DNA from: Rhynchopus euleeides
Lineage: Eukaryota; Euglenozoa; Diplonemea; Diplonemida; Diplonemidae
NCBI GenBank assembly: GCA_963210315.1
Contig: OY723315.1
Span: 1,773,794 to 1,837,793, forward strand
Direction of reading: 5' to 3'
DNA length: 64,000 nucleotides
Within the stretch, counting starts at the first letter, position 1, and each line of letters starts with the position of its first letter. Below, one piece after another: positions 40,250-54,800 of this stretch. The translations under genes and the position numbers were made by a program. The notes beneath the pieces are model-generated. The model did no database searches. It was given only the letters and a program-made list of their open reading frames with translations, and was not told the origin of the DNA.

Positions 40250-41882
40250 ATGTATCGAGTGCTGCAGCGGGTTGGGCTGGTGGTCATGATCGCCTTCGTA
40301 TTTATTCACATGAGGTCACTCACTGTTCCGTCGAAGGTGCCGACCTTGCACGAGCTGCCCGTGCTGTCGGCTGATCTGATGGACCGGATGGCGACCCGCG
40401 GTGTGATTGTGCACACAGCGATCCATCCGTCGGGTGAGAGAGATCAGGTGCCTGCATTCTGGGTGCGGAGCGCGCATGCGGTCGGGATCACGAAATATCT
40501 CATTGCCACCACGGTGGGGGCGTATAGGTCTGTGGCGCTGAAGCTGCCAGAGGAAGCACGGGACAAGCTGTACATCGCTGACCTCGACCTGTCCGGGATG
40601 GAGGGCCGTCTCCGGGCACAGCGCTTCCGGCACCTCGAGGTGCTGCATCTGCTGAACGCAGGGTACGACGTGCTGTCGATGGACCCCGAGGTGATGTTCT
40701 ACGCAAACCCACTGAGCGAGATGACGGCATACCCGTACACCGACGTGCTGACGATGTTCGGGGGGGGACGTCCCACGAAGGGCGGGGTGGCAGGGCCTCT
40801 GGAAGAGCCGCACATCGCGCTGCTGGGGGCAGAGCTGGACGTCTCGTTTGCCCTGTTTCGGTCGACCAACGCGACGCGCAGCCTGCTCGGGTTGTGGTGC
40901 GACAGCCTGATGACTCGGGGCAGCAAGACAGGGCAGGCGCTGTACCACATCGACACAGTGCCACGCGGGGACGACCAGAACGTGTACATGGTTTACAACA
41001 ACACCTCGCGCCTGGGAGTGTTGTCGGTGCTGCGCTACCGCAATGGCGTGGCCATGCAGGCGAAGGTGTGGGAGACGTACCCTCCCGTGCGCCCCGTGGT
41101 GGCGTCCCCCTCCTTCCATACCAACAGCGTTGGGGCTGCGCGACCGCAGAGGACGTTGATTCTCCCGAAGTTTGTGCTGCCCGCCGTCGTGGGCGGGCAC
41201 CTGAAGTCGAACCGAGCATACAACGGGGACGGGAGGGAGGAGGAGACGATGCTGTTCTCGGCAGACTGCGACTGGCTGATCGACGTGGAGGCCCTGAAGC
41301 TCATTGTGCCTGTGAGGGAGTCGTCCTTCCTTGAGAACCGTGGAGACCAACGCGGTCCCCGTTGTGGATCGCACCATCCGGAAGCATCCACGCCACTACA
41401 TCGACGACGGGGACTATCTACGGTCGCGCACGCGCAACAACACTGTGTTCATGGGGTACACCAACGGGCGTTCTGACCTGACCGTGTTCCGCTACTTCCT
41501 CGAGTCTGCGGAGAAAGTGAAGCTGGACAACTTTCTCTTGGCCGTCTACCCACCCAGCTACGACGAGGTGGCGGACAAGCTGGACGGGCTCGCGAGGGAG
41601 GCGCAGTACGAACGCGTGGGTCTCAGAAGTCACCATCCGCGAGGGTATTTCCGGATGGGATTACCAGCTGCGGCTGCGCCTGCGTGAGGTGTTGAAAATC
41701 ATGAGGCAGGGCATCGACGTGGTGCAGCTGGAATTCGCTGCGCACTGGCAACGCCAACGACAGGATCTTTCTTCGTGTCTGTGTACGACCTCGTGGACCA
41801 AGGGGGTCTTCGCTGGTCGACAAACTTCAACAAACCGTCAGTTTTCAGCCAATTCAACAGGAAATGCACCAAACTGCACTGA
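40250..41882 (+). pseudogene. Type II membrane glycosyltransferase-like gene, several frame breaks
   Basis: The ATG at 40250 starts MYRVLQRVGLVVMIAFVFIH, a signal anchor typical of Golgi type II enzymes. The following sequence resembles nucleotide-diphospho-sugar transferases (GT77-like). It has RFRHLEVLHLLNAGYDVLSMDPEVMFYANPL, where a DxD metal site is expected but D-P-E is seen, and later DDQNVYMVYNN. Homology-like reading changes frame near 41335 (to RTVETNAVPVVDRT), near 41625-41635 (to VTIREGISGWDYQLRLRLREVLKIM) and near 41750 (to SFFVSVYDLVDQGGLRW), then stops at 41880-41882. The second part looks like the start of another, similar transferase domain. The gene runs straight into the 32-bp satellite. 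Indel errors beside the satellite or genuine decay could both explain the breaks. Confidence 0.6.
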
Positions 41883-44208
41883 CGAACACCCCGAAGCGGG
41901 TCACGTCGTGTCCCGCTGCCTGCCGAAGCGGCTGAAACTCCTGAGCTGTGGGCATTCAGATTCCTGAAACTCCTGAGCTGAGGGCATTCAGATTCCTGAA
42001 AATCCTGAGCTGAGGGCATTCAGATTCCTGAAACTCCTGAGCTGTGGGCATTCAGATTCCTGAAAATCCTGAGCTGAGGGCATTCAGATTCCTGAAAATC
42101 CTGAGCTGAGGGCATTCAGATTCCTGAAAATCCTGAGCTGAGGGCATTCAGATTCCTGAAACTCCTGAGCTGTGGGCATTCAGATTCCTGAAAATCCTGA
42201 GCTGAGGGCATTCAGATTCCTGAAAATCCTGAGCTGTGGGCATTCAGATTCCTGAAACTCCTGAGCTGAGGGCATTCAGATTCCTGAAACTCCTGAGCTG
42301 TGGGCATTCAGATTCCTGAAAATCCTGAGCTGAGGGCATTCAGATTCCTGAAAATCCTGAGCTGAGGGCATTCAGATTCCTGAAACTCCTGAGCTGTGGG
42401 CATTCAGATTCCTGAAACTCCTGAGCTGTGGGCATTCAGATTCCTGAAACTCCTGAGCTGTGGGCATTCAGATTCCTGAAAATCCTGAGCTGAGGGCATT
42501 CAGATTCCTGAAACTCCTGAGCTGTGGGCATTCAGATTCCTGAAACTCCTGAGCTGTGGGCATTCAGATTCCTGAAACTCCTGAGCTGTGGGCATTCAGA
42601 TTCCTGAAACTCCTGAGCTGTGGGCATTCAGATTCCTGAAACTCCTGAGCTGTGGGCATTCAGATTCCTGAAAATCCTGAGCTGAGGGCATTCAGATTCC
42701 TGAAACTCCTGAGCTGTGGGCATTCAGATTCCTGAAACTCCTGAGCTGTGGGCATTCAGATTCCTGAAACTCCTGAGCTGTGGGCATTCAGATTCCTGAA
42801 ACTCCTGAGCTGAGGGCATTCAGATTCCTGAAAATCCTGAGCTGAGGGCATTCAGATTCCTGAAACTCCTGAGCTGTGGGCATTCAGATTCCTGAAAATC
42901 CTGAGCTGAGGGCATTCAGATTCCTGAAACTCCTGAGCTGTGGGCATTCAGATTCCTGAAAATCCTGAGGTGAGGGCATTCAGATTCCTGAAACTCCTGA
43001 GCTGTGGGCATTCAGATTCCTGAAACTCCTGAGCTGTGGGCATTCAGATTCCTGAAAATCCTGAGCTGAGGGCATTCAGATTCCTGAAACTCCTGAGCTG
43101 TGGGCATTCAGATTCCTGAAAATCCTGAGCTGTGGGCATTCAGATTCCTGAAACTCCTGAGCTGAGGGCATTCAGATTCCTGAAAATCCTGAGCTGAGGG
43201 CATTCAGATTCCTGAAAATCCTGAGCTGAGGGCATTCAGATTCCTGAAACTCCTGAGCTGTGGGCATTCAGATTCCTGAAACTCCTGAGCTGAGGGCATT
43301 CAGATTCCTGAAAATCCTGAGCTGAGGGCATTCAGATTCCTGAAACTCCTGAGCTGTGGGCATTCAGATTCCTGAAAATCCTGAGCTGAGGGCATTCAGA
43401 TTCCTGAAACTCCTGAGCTGTGGGCATTCAGATTCCTGAAAATCCTGAGCTGAGGGCATTCAGATTCCTGAAACTCCTGAGCTGTGGGCATTCAGATTCC
43501 TGAAACTCCTGAGCTGTGGGCATTCAGATTCCTGAAACTCCTGAGCTGTGGGCATTCAGATTCCTGAAACTCCTGAGCTGTGGGCATTCAGATTCCTGAA
43601 AATCCTGAGCTGTGGGCATTCAGATTCCTGAAACTCCTGAGCTGAGGGCATTCAGATTCCTGAAAATCCTGAGCTGAGGGCATTCAGATTCCTGAAACTC
43701 CTGAGCTGTGGGCATTCAGATTCCTGAAAATCCTGAGCTGAGGGCATTCAGATTCCTGAAACTCCTGAGCTGTGGGCATTCAGATTCCTGAAACTCCTGA
43801 GCTGTGGGCATTCAGATTCCTGAAAATCCTGAGCTGAGGGCATTCAGATTCCTGAAACTCCTGAGCTGTGGGCATTCAGATTCCTGAAAATCCTGAGCTG
43901 AGGGCATTCAGATTCCTGAAACTCCTGAGCTGTGGGCATTCAGATTCCTGAAACTCCTGAGCTGTGGGCATTCAGATTCCTGAAAATCCTGAGCTGAGGG
44001 CATTCAGATTCCTGAAACTCCTGAGCTGTGGGCATTCAGATTCCTGAAAATCCTGAGCTGAGGGCATTCAGATTCCTGAAACTCCTGAGCTGTGGGCATT
44101 CAGATTCCTGAAAATCCTGAGCTGAGGGCATTCAGATTCCTGAAACTCCTGAGCTGTGGGCATTCAGATTCCTGAAACTCCTGAGCTGTGGGCATTCAGA
44201 TTCCTGAA

Positions 44209-45882
44209 GCTCCTGAGCTGTGGGCATTCAGATTCCTGAAACTCCTGAGCTGTGGGCATTCAGATTCCTGAAAATCCTGAGCTGTGGGCATTCAGATTCC
44301 TGAAACTCCTGAGCTGAGGGCATTCAGATTCCTGAAAATCCTGAGCTGAGGGCATTCAGATTCCTGAAACTCCTGAGCTGTGGGCATTCAGATTCCTGAA
44401 AATCCTGAGCTGAGGGCATTCAGATTCCTGAAACTCCTGAGCTGTGGGCATTCAGATTCCTGAAAATCCTGAGGTGAGGGCATTCAGATTCCTGAAACTC
44501 CTGAGCTGTGGGCATTCAGATTCCTGAAACTCCTGAGCTGTGGGCATTCAGATTCCTGAAACTCCTGAGCTGTGGGCATTCAGATTCCTGAAAATCCTGA
44601 GCTGAGGGCATTCAGATTCCTGAAACTCCTGAGCTGTGGGCATTCAGATTCCTGAAAATCCTGAGCTGTGGGCATTCAGATTCCTGAAATTCCTGAGCTG
44701 AGGGCATTCAGATTCCTGAAAATCCTGAGCTGAGGGCATTCAGATTCCTGAAACTCCTGAGCTGTGGGCATTCAGATTCCTGAAAATCCTGAGCTGAGGG
44801 CATTCAGATTCCTGAAACTCCTGAGCTGTGGGCATTCAGATTCCTGAAAATCCTGAGCTGAGGGCATTCAGATTCCTGAAACTCCTGAGCTGTGGGCATT
44901 CAGATTCCTGAAACTCCTGAGCTGTGGGCATTCAGATTCCTGAAACTCCTGAGCTGTGGGCATTCAGATTCCTGAAACTCCTGAGCTGTGGGCATTCAGA
45001 TTCCTGAAAATCCTGAGCTGTGGGCATTCAGATTCCTGAAACTCCTGAGCTGAGGGCATTCAGATTCCTGAAAATCCTGAGCTGAGGGCATTCAGATTCC
45101 TGAAACTCCTGAGCTGTGGGCATTCAGATTCCTGAAAATCCTGAGCTGAGGGCATTCAGATTCCTGAAACTCCTGAGCTGTGGGCATTCAGATTCCTGAA
45201 ACTCCTGAGCTGTGGGCATTCAGATTCCTGAAAATCCTGAGCTGAGGGCATTCAGATTCCTGAAACTCCTGAGCTGTGGGCATTCAGATTCCTGAAAATC
45301 CTGAGCTGAGGGCATTCAGATTCCTGAAACTCCTGAGCTGTGGGCATTCAGATTCCTGAAACTCCTGAGCTGTGGGCATTCAGATTCCTGAAAATCCTGA
45401 GCTGAGGGCATTCAGATTCCTGAAACTCCTGAGCTGTGGGCATTCAGATTCCTGAAAATCCTGAGCTGAGGGCATTCAGATTCCTGAAACTCCTGAGCTG
45501 TGGGCATTCAGATTCCTGAAAATCCTGAGCTGAGGGCATTCAGATTCCTGAAACTCCTGAGCTGTGGGCATTCAGATTCCTGAAACTCCTGAGCTGTGGG
45601 CATTCAGATTCCTGAAGCTCCTGAGCTGTGGGCATTCAGATTCCTGAAACTCCTGAGCTGTGGGCATTCAGATTCCTGAAAATCCTGAGCTGTGGGCATT
45701 CAGATTCCTGAAACTCCTGAGCTGAGGGCATTCAGATTCCTGAAAATCCTGAGCTGAGGGCATTCAGATTCCTGAAACTCCTGAGCTGTGGGCATTCAGA
45801 TTCCTGAAAATCCTGAGCTGAGGGCATTCAGATTCCTGAAACTCCTGAGCTGTGGGCATTCAGATTCCTGAAAATCCTGAGG
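44209..45882. repeat. Higher-order repeat, period 1408 bp (44 units)
   Basis: Rare variants recur at one fixed distance. GAAGCTCC occurs at 44209 and 45617; GAGGTG occurs at 44474 and 45882. Both pairs are 1408 bp apart, exactly 44 x 32. An earlier GAGGTG at 42970 is 47 units from the second. Confidence 0.85.
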
Positions 45883-48204
45883 TGAGGGCATTCAGATTCC
45901 TGAAACTCCTGAGCTGTGGGCATTCAGATTCCTGAAACTCCTGAGCTGTGGGCATTCAGATTCCTGAAACTCCTGAGCTGTGGGCATTCAGATTCCTGAA
46001 AATCCTGAGCTGAGGGCATTCAGATTCCTGAAACTCCTGAGCTGTGGGCATTCAGATTCCTGAAAATCCTGAGCTGTGGGCATTCAGATTCCTGAAACTC
46101 CTGAGCTGAGGGCATTCAGATTCCTGAAAATCCTGAGCTGAGGGCATTCAGATTCCTGAAACTCCTGAGCTGTGGGCATTCAGATTCCTGAAAATCCTGA
46201 GCTGAGGGCATTCAGATTCCTGAAACTCCTGAGCTGTGGGCATTCAGATTCCTGAAAATCCTGAGCTGAGGGCATTCAGATTCCTGAAACTCCTGAGCTG
46301 TGGGCATTCAGATTCCTGAAACTCCTGAGCTGTGGGCATTCAGATTCCTGAAACTCCTGAGCTGTGGGCATTCAGATTCCTGAAAATCCTGAGCTGTGGG
46401 CATTCAGATTCCTGAAACTCCTGAGCTGAGGGCATTCAGATTCCTGAAAATCCTGAGCTGAGGGCATTCAGATTCCTGAAACTCCTGAGCTGTGGGCATT
46501 CAGATTCCTGAAAATCCTGAGCTGAGGGCATTCAGATTCCTGAAAATCCTGAGCTGAGGGCATTCAGATTCCTGAAACTCCTGAGCTGTGGGCATTCAGA
46601 TTCCTGAAATTCCTGAGCTGAGGGCATTCAGATTCCTGAAAATCCTGAGCTGAGGGCATTCAGATTCCTGAAACTCCTGAGCTGTGGGCATTCAGATTCC
46701 TGAAAATCCTGAGCTGTGGGCATTCAGATTCCTGAAACTCCTGAGCTGTGGGCATTCAGATTCCTGAAACTCCTGAGCTGTGGGCATTCAGATTCCTGAA
46801 ACTCCTGAGCTGAGGGCATTCAGATTCCTGAAACTCCTGAGCTGTAGGCATTCAGATTCCTGAAAATCCTGAGCTGTGGGCATTCAGATTCCTGAAAATC
46901 CTGAGCTGAGGGCATTCAGATTCCTGAAACTCCTGAGCTGTGGGCATTCAGATTCCTGAAAATCCTGAGCTGAGGGCATTCAGATTCCTGAAACTCCTGA
47001 GCTGTGGGCATTCAGATTCCTGAAAATCCTGAGCTGAGGGCATTCAGATTCCTGAAACTCCTGAGCTGTGGGCATTCAGATTCCTGAAAATCCTGAGCTG
47101 AGGGCATTCAGATTCCTGAAAATCCTGAGCTGAGGGCATTCAGATTCCTGAAACTCCTGAGCTGTGGGCATTCAGATTCCTGAAATTCCTGAGCTGAGGG
47201 CATTCAGATTCCTGAAAATCCTGAGCTGAGGGCATTCAGATTCCTGAAACTCCTGAGCTGTGGGCATTCAGATTCCTGAAAATCCTGAGCTGTGGGCATT
47301 CAGATTCCTGAAACTCCTGAGCTGTGGGCATTCAGATTCCTGAAACTCCTGAGCTGTGGGCATTCAGATTCCTGAAACTCCTGAGCTGAGGGCATTCAGA
47401 TTCCTGAAACTCCTGAGCTGTAGGCATTCAGATTCCTGAAAATCCTGAGCTGTGGGCATTCAGATTCCTGAAAATCCTGAGCTGAGGGCATTCAGATTCC
47501 TGAAACTCCTGAGCTGTGGGCATTCAGATTCCTGAAAATCCTGAGCTGAGGGCATTCAGATTCCTGAAACTCCTGAGCTGTGGGCATTCAGATTCCTGAA
47601 AATCCTGAGCTGAGGGCATTCAGATTCCTGAAACTCCTGAGCTGTGGGCATTCAGATTCCTGAAAATCCTGAGCTGAGGGCATTCAGATTCCTGAAACTC
47701 CTGAGCTGAGGGCATTCAGATTCCTGAAACTCCTGAGCTGTGGGCATTCAGATTCCTGAAACTCCTGAGCTGTGGGCATTCAGATTCCTGAAAATCCTGA
47801 GCTGAGGGCATTCAGATTCCTGAAACTCCTGAGCTGTGGGCATTCAGATTCCTGAAACTCCTGAGCTGTGGGCATTCAGATTCCTGAAACTCCTGAGCTG
47901 TGGGCATTCAGATTCCTGAAACTCCTGAGCTGTGGGCATTCAGATTCCTGAAAATCCTGAGCTGTGGGCATTCAGATTCCTGAAACTCCTGAGCTGAGGG
48001 CATTCAGATTCCTGAAAATCCTGAGCTGAGGGCATTCAGATTCCTGAAACTCCTGAGCTGTGGGCATTCAGATTCCTGAAAATCCTGAGCTGAGGGCATT
48101 CAGATTCCTGAAACTCCTGAGCTGTGGGCATTCAGATTCCTGAAAATCCTGAGCTGAGGGCATTCAGATTCCTGAAACTCCTGAGCTGTGGGCATTCAGA
48201 TTCC

Positions 48205-51200
48205 GGAAACTCCTGAGCTGTGGGCATTCAGATTCCTGAAAATCCTGAGCTGTGGGCATTCAGATTCCTGAAACTCCTGAGCTGAGGGCATTCAGATTCC
48301 TGAAAATCCTGAGCTGAGGGCATTCAGATTCCTGAAACTCCTGAGCTGTGGGCATTCAGATTCCTGAAAATCCTGAGCTGAGGGCATTCAGATTCCTGAA
48401 ACTCCTGAGCTGTGGGCATTCAGATTCCTGAAAATCCTGAGCTGAGGGCATTCAGATTCCTGAAACTCCTGAGCTGAGGGCATTCAGATTCCTGAAACTC
48501 CTGAGCTGTGGGCATTCAGATTCCTGAAACTCCTGAGCTGTGGGCATTCAGATTCCTGAAAATCCTGAGCTGAGGGCATTCAGATTCCTGAAACTCCTGA
48601 GCTGTGGGCATTCAGATTCCTGAAACTCCTGAGCTGAGGGCATTCAGATTCCTGAAACTCCTGAGCTGTGGGCATTCAGATTCCTGAAACTCCTGAGCTG
48701 TGGGCATTCAGATTCCTGAAACTCCTGAGCTGTGGGCATTCAGATTCCTGAAAATCCTGAGCTCAGGGCATTCAGATTCCTGAAACTCCTGAGCTGTGGG
48801 CATTCAGATTCCTGAAAATCCTGAGCTGTGGGCATTCAGATTCCTGAAACTCCTGAGCTGTGGGCATTCAGATTCCTGAAAATCCTGAGCTGTGGGCATT
48901 CAGATTCCTGAAAATCCTGAGCTGAGGGCATTCAGATTCCTGAAACTCCTGAGCTGTGGGCATTCAGATTCCTGAAACTCCTGAGCTGAGGGCATTCAGA
49001 TTCCTGAAAATCCTGAGCTGAGGGCATTCAGATTCCTGAAACTCCTGAGCTGTGGGCATTCAGATTCCTGAAAATCCTGAGCTGAGGGCATTCAGATTCC
49101 TGAAACTCCTGAGCTGTGGGCATTCAGATTCCTGAAAATCCTGAGCTGAGGGCATTCAGATTCCTGAAACTCCTGAGCTGTGGGCATTCAGATTCCTGAA
49201 AATCCTGAGCTGAGGGCATTCAGATTCCTGAAACTCCTGAGCTGAGGGCATTCAGATTCCTGAAACTCCTGAGCTGTGGGCATTCAGATTCCTGAAACTC
49301 CTGAGCTGTGGGCATTCAGATTCCTGAAAATCCTGAGCTGAGGGCATTCAGATTCCTGAAACTCCTGAGCTGTGGGCATTCAGATTCCTGAAACTCCTGA
49401 GCTGTGGGCATTCAGATTCCTGAAACTCCTGAGCTGTGGGCATTCAGATTCCTGAAACTCCTGAGCTGTGGGCATTCAGATTCCTGAAAATCCTGAGCTG
49501 TGGGCATTCAGATTCCTGAAACTCCTGAGCTGAGGGCATTCAGATTCCTGAAAATCCTGAGCTGAGGGCATTCAGATTCCTGAAACTCCTGAGCTGTGGG
49601 CATTCAGATTCCTGAAAATCCTGAGCTGAGGGCATTCAGATTCCTGAAACTCCTGAGCTGTGGGCATTCAGATTCCTGAAAATCCTGAGCTGAGGGCATT
49701 CAGATTCCTGAAACTCCTGAGCTGTGGGCATTCAGATTCCGGAAACTCCTGAGCTGTGGGCATTCAGATTCCTGAAAATCCTGAGCTGTGGGCATTCAGA
49801 TTCCTGAAACTCCTGAGCTGAGGGCATTCAGATTCCTGAAAATCCTGAGCTGAGGGCATTCAGATTCCTGAAACTCCTGAGCTGTGGGCATTCAGATTCC
49901 TGAAAATCCTGAGCTGAGGGCATTCAGATTCCTGAAACTCCTGAGCTGTGGGCATTCAGATTCCTGAAAATCCTGAGCTGAGGGCATTCAGATTCCTGAA
50001 ACTCCTGAGCTGAGGGCATTCAGATTCCTGAAACTCCTGAGCTGTGGGCATTCAGATTCCTGAAACTCCTGAGCTGTGGGCATTCAGATTCCTGAAAATC
50101 CTGAGCTGAGGGCATTCAGATTCCTGAAACTCCTGAGCTGTGGGCATTCAGATTCCTGAAACTCCTGAGCTGAGGGCATTCAGATTCCTGAAACTCCTGA
50201 GCTGTGGGCATTCAGATTCCTGAAACTCCTGAGCTGTGGGCATTCAGATTCCTGAAACTCCTGAGCTGTGGGCATTCAGATTCCTGAAAATCCTGAGCTC
50301 AGGGCATTCAGATTCCTGAAACTCCTGAGCTGTGGGCATTCAGATTCCTGAAAATCCTGAGCTGTGGGCATTCAGATTCCTGAAACTCCTGAGCTGTGGG
50401 CATTCAGATTCCTGAAAATCCTGAGCTGTGGGCATTCAGATTCCTGAAAATCCTGAGCTGAGGGCATTCAGATTCCTGAAACTCCTGAGCTGTGGGCATT
50501 CAGATTCCTGAAACTCCTGAGCTGAGGGCATTCAGATTCCTGAAAATCCTGAGCTGAGGGCATTCAGATTCCTGAAACTCCTGAGCTGTGGGCATTCAGA
50601 TTCCTGAAAATCCTGAGCTGAGGGCATTCAGATTCCTGAAACTCCTGAGCTGTGGGCATTCAGATTCCTGAAAATCCTGAGCTGAGGGCATTCAGATTCC
50701 TGAAACTCCTGAGCTGTGGGCATTCAGATTCCTGAAAATCCTGAGCTGAGGGCATTCAGATTCCTGAAACTCCTGAGCTGAGGGCATTCAGATTCCTGAA
50801 ACTCCTGAGCTGTGGGCATTCAGATTCCTGAAACTCCTGAGCTGTGGGCATTCAGATTCCTGAAAATCCTGAGCTGAGGGCATTCAGATTCCTGAAACTC
50901 CTGAGCTGTGGGCATTCAGATTCCTGAAACTCCTGAGCTGTGGGCATTCAGATTCCTGAAACTCCTGAGCTGTGGGCATTCAGATTCCTGAAACTCCTGA
51001 GCTGTGGGCATTCAGATTCCTGAAAATCCTGAGCTGTGGGCATTCAGATTCCTGAAACTCCTGAGCTGAGGGCATTCAGATTCCTGAAAATCCTGAGCTG
51101 AGGGCATTCAGATTCCTGAAACTCCTGAGCTGTGGGCATTCAGATTCCTGAAAATCCTGAGCTGAGGGCATTCAGATTCCTGAAACTCCTGAGCTGTGGG

Positions 51201-51836
51201 CATTCAGATTCCTGAAAATCCTGAGCTGAGGGCATTCAGATTCCTGAAACTCCTGAGCTGTGGGCATTCAGATTCCGGAAACTCCTGAGCTGTGGGCATT
51301 CAGATTCCTGAAAATCCTGAGCTGTGGGCATTCAGATTCCTGAAACTCCTGAGCTGAGGGCATTCAGATTCCTGAAAATCCTGAGCTGAGGGCATTCAGA
51401 TTCCTGAAACTCCTGAGCTGTGGGCATTCAGATTCCTGAAAATCCTGAGCTGAGGGCATTCAGATTCCTGAAACTCCTGAGCTGTGGGCATTCAGATTCC
51501 TGAAAATCCTGAGCTGAGGGCATTCAGATTCCTGAAACTCCTGAGCTGAGGGCATTCAGATTCCTGAAACTCCTGAGCTGTGGGCATTCAGATTCCTGAA
51601 ACTCCTGAGCTGTGGGCATTCAGATTCCTGAAAATCCTGAGCTGAGGGCATTCAGATTCCTGAAACTCCTGAGCTGTGGGCATTCAGATTCCTGAAACTC
51701 CTGAGCTGAGGGCATTCAGATTCCTGAAACTCCTGAGCTGTGGGCATTCAGATTCCTGAAACTCCTGAGCTGTGGGCATTCAGATTCCTGAAACTCCTGA
51801 GCTGTGGGCATTCAGATTCCTGAAAATCCTGAGCTC
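48205..51836. repeat. Higher-order repeat, period 1536 bp (48 units), at least 3 copies
   Basis: GATTCCGG occurs at 48205, 49741 and 51277, and GAGCTCAGG at about 48764, 50300 and 51836. All neighbours are 1536 bp apart, exactly 48 x 32. Two independent markers agree over three copies. Confidence 0.9.
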
Positions 51837-54800
51837 AGGGCATTCAGATTCCTGAAACTCCTGAGCTGTGGGCATTCAGATTCCTGAAAATCCTGAGCTG
51901 TGGGCATTCAGATTCCTGAAACTCCTGAGCTGTGGGCATTCAGATTCCTGAAAATCCTGAGCTGTGGGCATTCAGATTCCTGAAAATCCTGAGCTGAGGG
52001 CATTCAGATTCCTGAAACTCCTGAGCTGTGGGCATTCAGATTCCTGAAACTCCTGAGCTGAGGGCATTCAGATTCCTGAAAATCCTGAGCTGAGGGCATT
52101 CAGATTCCTGAAACTCCTGAGCTGTGGGCATTCAGATTCCTGAAAATCCTGAGCTGAGGGCATTCAGATTCCTGAAACTCCTGAGCTGTGGGCATTCAGA
52201 TTCCTGAAAATCCTGAGCTGAGGGCATTCAGATTCCTGAAACTCCTGAGCTGTGGGCATTCAGATTCCTGAAACTCCTGAGCTGTGGGCATTCAGATTCC
52301 TGAAACTCCTGAGCTGTGGGCATTCAGATTCCTGAAACTCCTGAGCTGTGGGCATTCAGATTCCTGAAAATCCTGAGCTGTGGGCATTCAGATTCCTGAA
52401 ACTCCTGAGCTGAGGGCATTCAGATTCCTGAAAATCCTGAGCTGAGGGCATTCAGATTCCTGAAACACCTGAGCTGTGGGCATTCAGATTCCTGAAAATC
52501 GTGAGCTGAGGGCATTCAGATTCCTGAAACTCCTGAGCTGTGGGCATTCAGATTCCTGAAAATCCTGAGCTGAGGGCATTCAGATTCCTGAAACTCCTGA
52601 GCTGTGGGCATTCAGATTCCTGAAACTCCTGAGCTGTGGGCATTCAGATTCCTGAAACTCCTGAGCTGTGGGCATTCAGATTCCTGAAAATCCTGAGCTG
52701 AGGGCATTCAGATTCCTGAAACTCCTGAGCTGTGGGCATTCAGATTCCTGAAAATCCTGAGCTGTGGGCATTCAGATTCCTGAAAATCCTGAGCTGAGGG
52801 CATTCAGATTCCTGAAACTCCTGAGCTGAGGGCATTCAGATTCCTGAAAATCCTGAGCTGAGGGCATTCAGATTCCTGAAACTCCTGAGCTGTGGGCATT
52901 CAGATTCCTGAAAATCCTGAGCTGAGGGCATTCAGATTCCTGAAAATCCTGAGCTGTGGGCATTCAGATTCCTGAAACTCCTGAGCTGAGGGCATTCAGA
53001 TTCCTGAAAATCCTGAGCTGAGGGCATTCAGATTCCTGAAACTCCTGAGCTGTGGGCATTCAGATTCCTGAAAATCCTGAGCTGAGGGCATTCAGATTCC
53101 TGAAACTCCTGAGCTGTGGGCATTCAGATTCCTGAAACTCCTGAGCTGTGGGCATTCAGATTCCTGAAAATCCTGAGCTGTGAGCATTCAGATTCCTGAA
53201 ACTCCTGAGCTGAGGGCATTCAGATTCCTGAAAATCCTGAGCTGAGGGCATTCAGATTCCTGAAACTCCTGAGCTGTGGGCATTCAGATTCCTGAAACTC
53301 CTGAGCTGTGGGCATTCAGATTCCTGAAACTCCTGAGCTGTGGGCATTCAGATTCCTGAAAATCCTGAGCTGAGGGCATTCAGATTCCTGAAACTCCTGA
53401 GCTGTGGGCATTCAGATTCCTGAAACTCCTGAGCTGTGGGCATTCAGATTCCTGAAAATCCTGAGCTGTGGGCATTCAGATTCCTGAAACTCCTGAGCTG
53501 AGGGCATTCAGATTCCTGAAAATCCTGAGCTGAGGGCATTCAGATTCCTGAAACTCCTGAGCTGTGGGCATTCAGATTCCTGAAACTCCTGAGCTGTGGG
53601 CATTCAGATTCCTGAAACTCCGGAGCTGTGGGCATTCAGATTCCTGAAACTCCTGAGCTGTGGGCATTCAGATTCCTGAAACTCCTGAGCTGTGGGCATT
53701 CAGATTCCTGAAACTCCTGAGCTGTGGGCATTCAGATTCCTGAAAATCCTGAGCTGTGGGCATTCAGATTCCTGAAACTCCTGAGCTGAGGGCATTCAGA
53801 TTCCTGAAAATCCTGAGCTGAGGGCATTCAGATTCCTGAAACTCCTGAGCTGTGGGCATTCAGATTCCTGAAACTCCTGAGCTGTGGGCATTCAGATTCC
53901 TGAAACTCCTGAGCTGTGGGCATTCAGATTCCTGAAACTCCTGAGCTGTGGGCATTCAGATTCCTGAAACTCCTGAGCTGTGGGCATTCAGATTCCTGAA
54001 AATCCTGAGCTGTGGGCATTCAGATTCCTGAAACTCCTGAGCTGTGGGCATTCAGATTCCTGAAAATCCTGAGCTGTGGGCATTCAGATTCCTGAAACTC
54101 CTGAGCTGTGGGCATTCAGATTCCTGAAAATCCTGAGCTGTGGGCATTCAGATTCCTGAAACTCCTGAGCTGAGGGCATTCAGATTCCTGAAAATCCTGA
54201 GCTGAGGGCATTCAGATTCCTGAAACTCCTGAGCTGTGGGCATTCAGATTCCTGAAACTCCTGAGCTGTGGGCATTCAGATTCCTGAAACTCCTGAGCTG
54301 TGGGCATTCAGATTCCTGAAACTCCTGAGCTGTGGGCATTCAGATTCCTGAAAATCCTGAGCTGAGGGCATTCAGATTCCTGAAACTCCTGAGCTGTGGG
54401 CATTCAGATTCCTGAAACTCCTGAGCTGTGGGCATTCAGATTCCTGAAACTCCTGAGCTGTGGGCATTCAGATTCCTGAAACTCCTGAGCTGTGGGCATT
54501 CAGATTCCTGAAAATCCTGAGCTGTGGGCATTCAGATTCCTGAAACTCCTGAGCTGAGGGCATTCAGATTCCTGAAAATCCTGAGCTGAGGGCATTCAGA
54601 TTCCTGAAACTCCTGAGCTGTGGGCATTCAGATTCCTGAAAATCCTGAGCTGAGGGCATTCAGATTCCTGAAACTCCTGAGCTGTGGGCATTCAGATTCC
54701 TGAAAATCCTGAGCTGTGGGCATTCAGATTCCTGAAATTCCTGAGCTGAGGGCATTCAGATTCCTGAAAATCCTGAGCTGAGGGCATTCAGATTCCTGAA

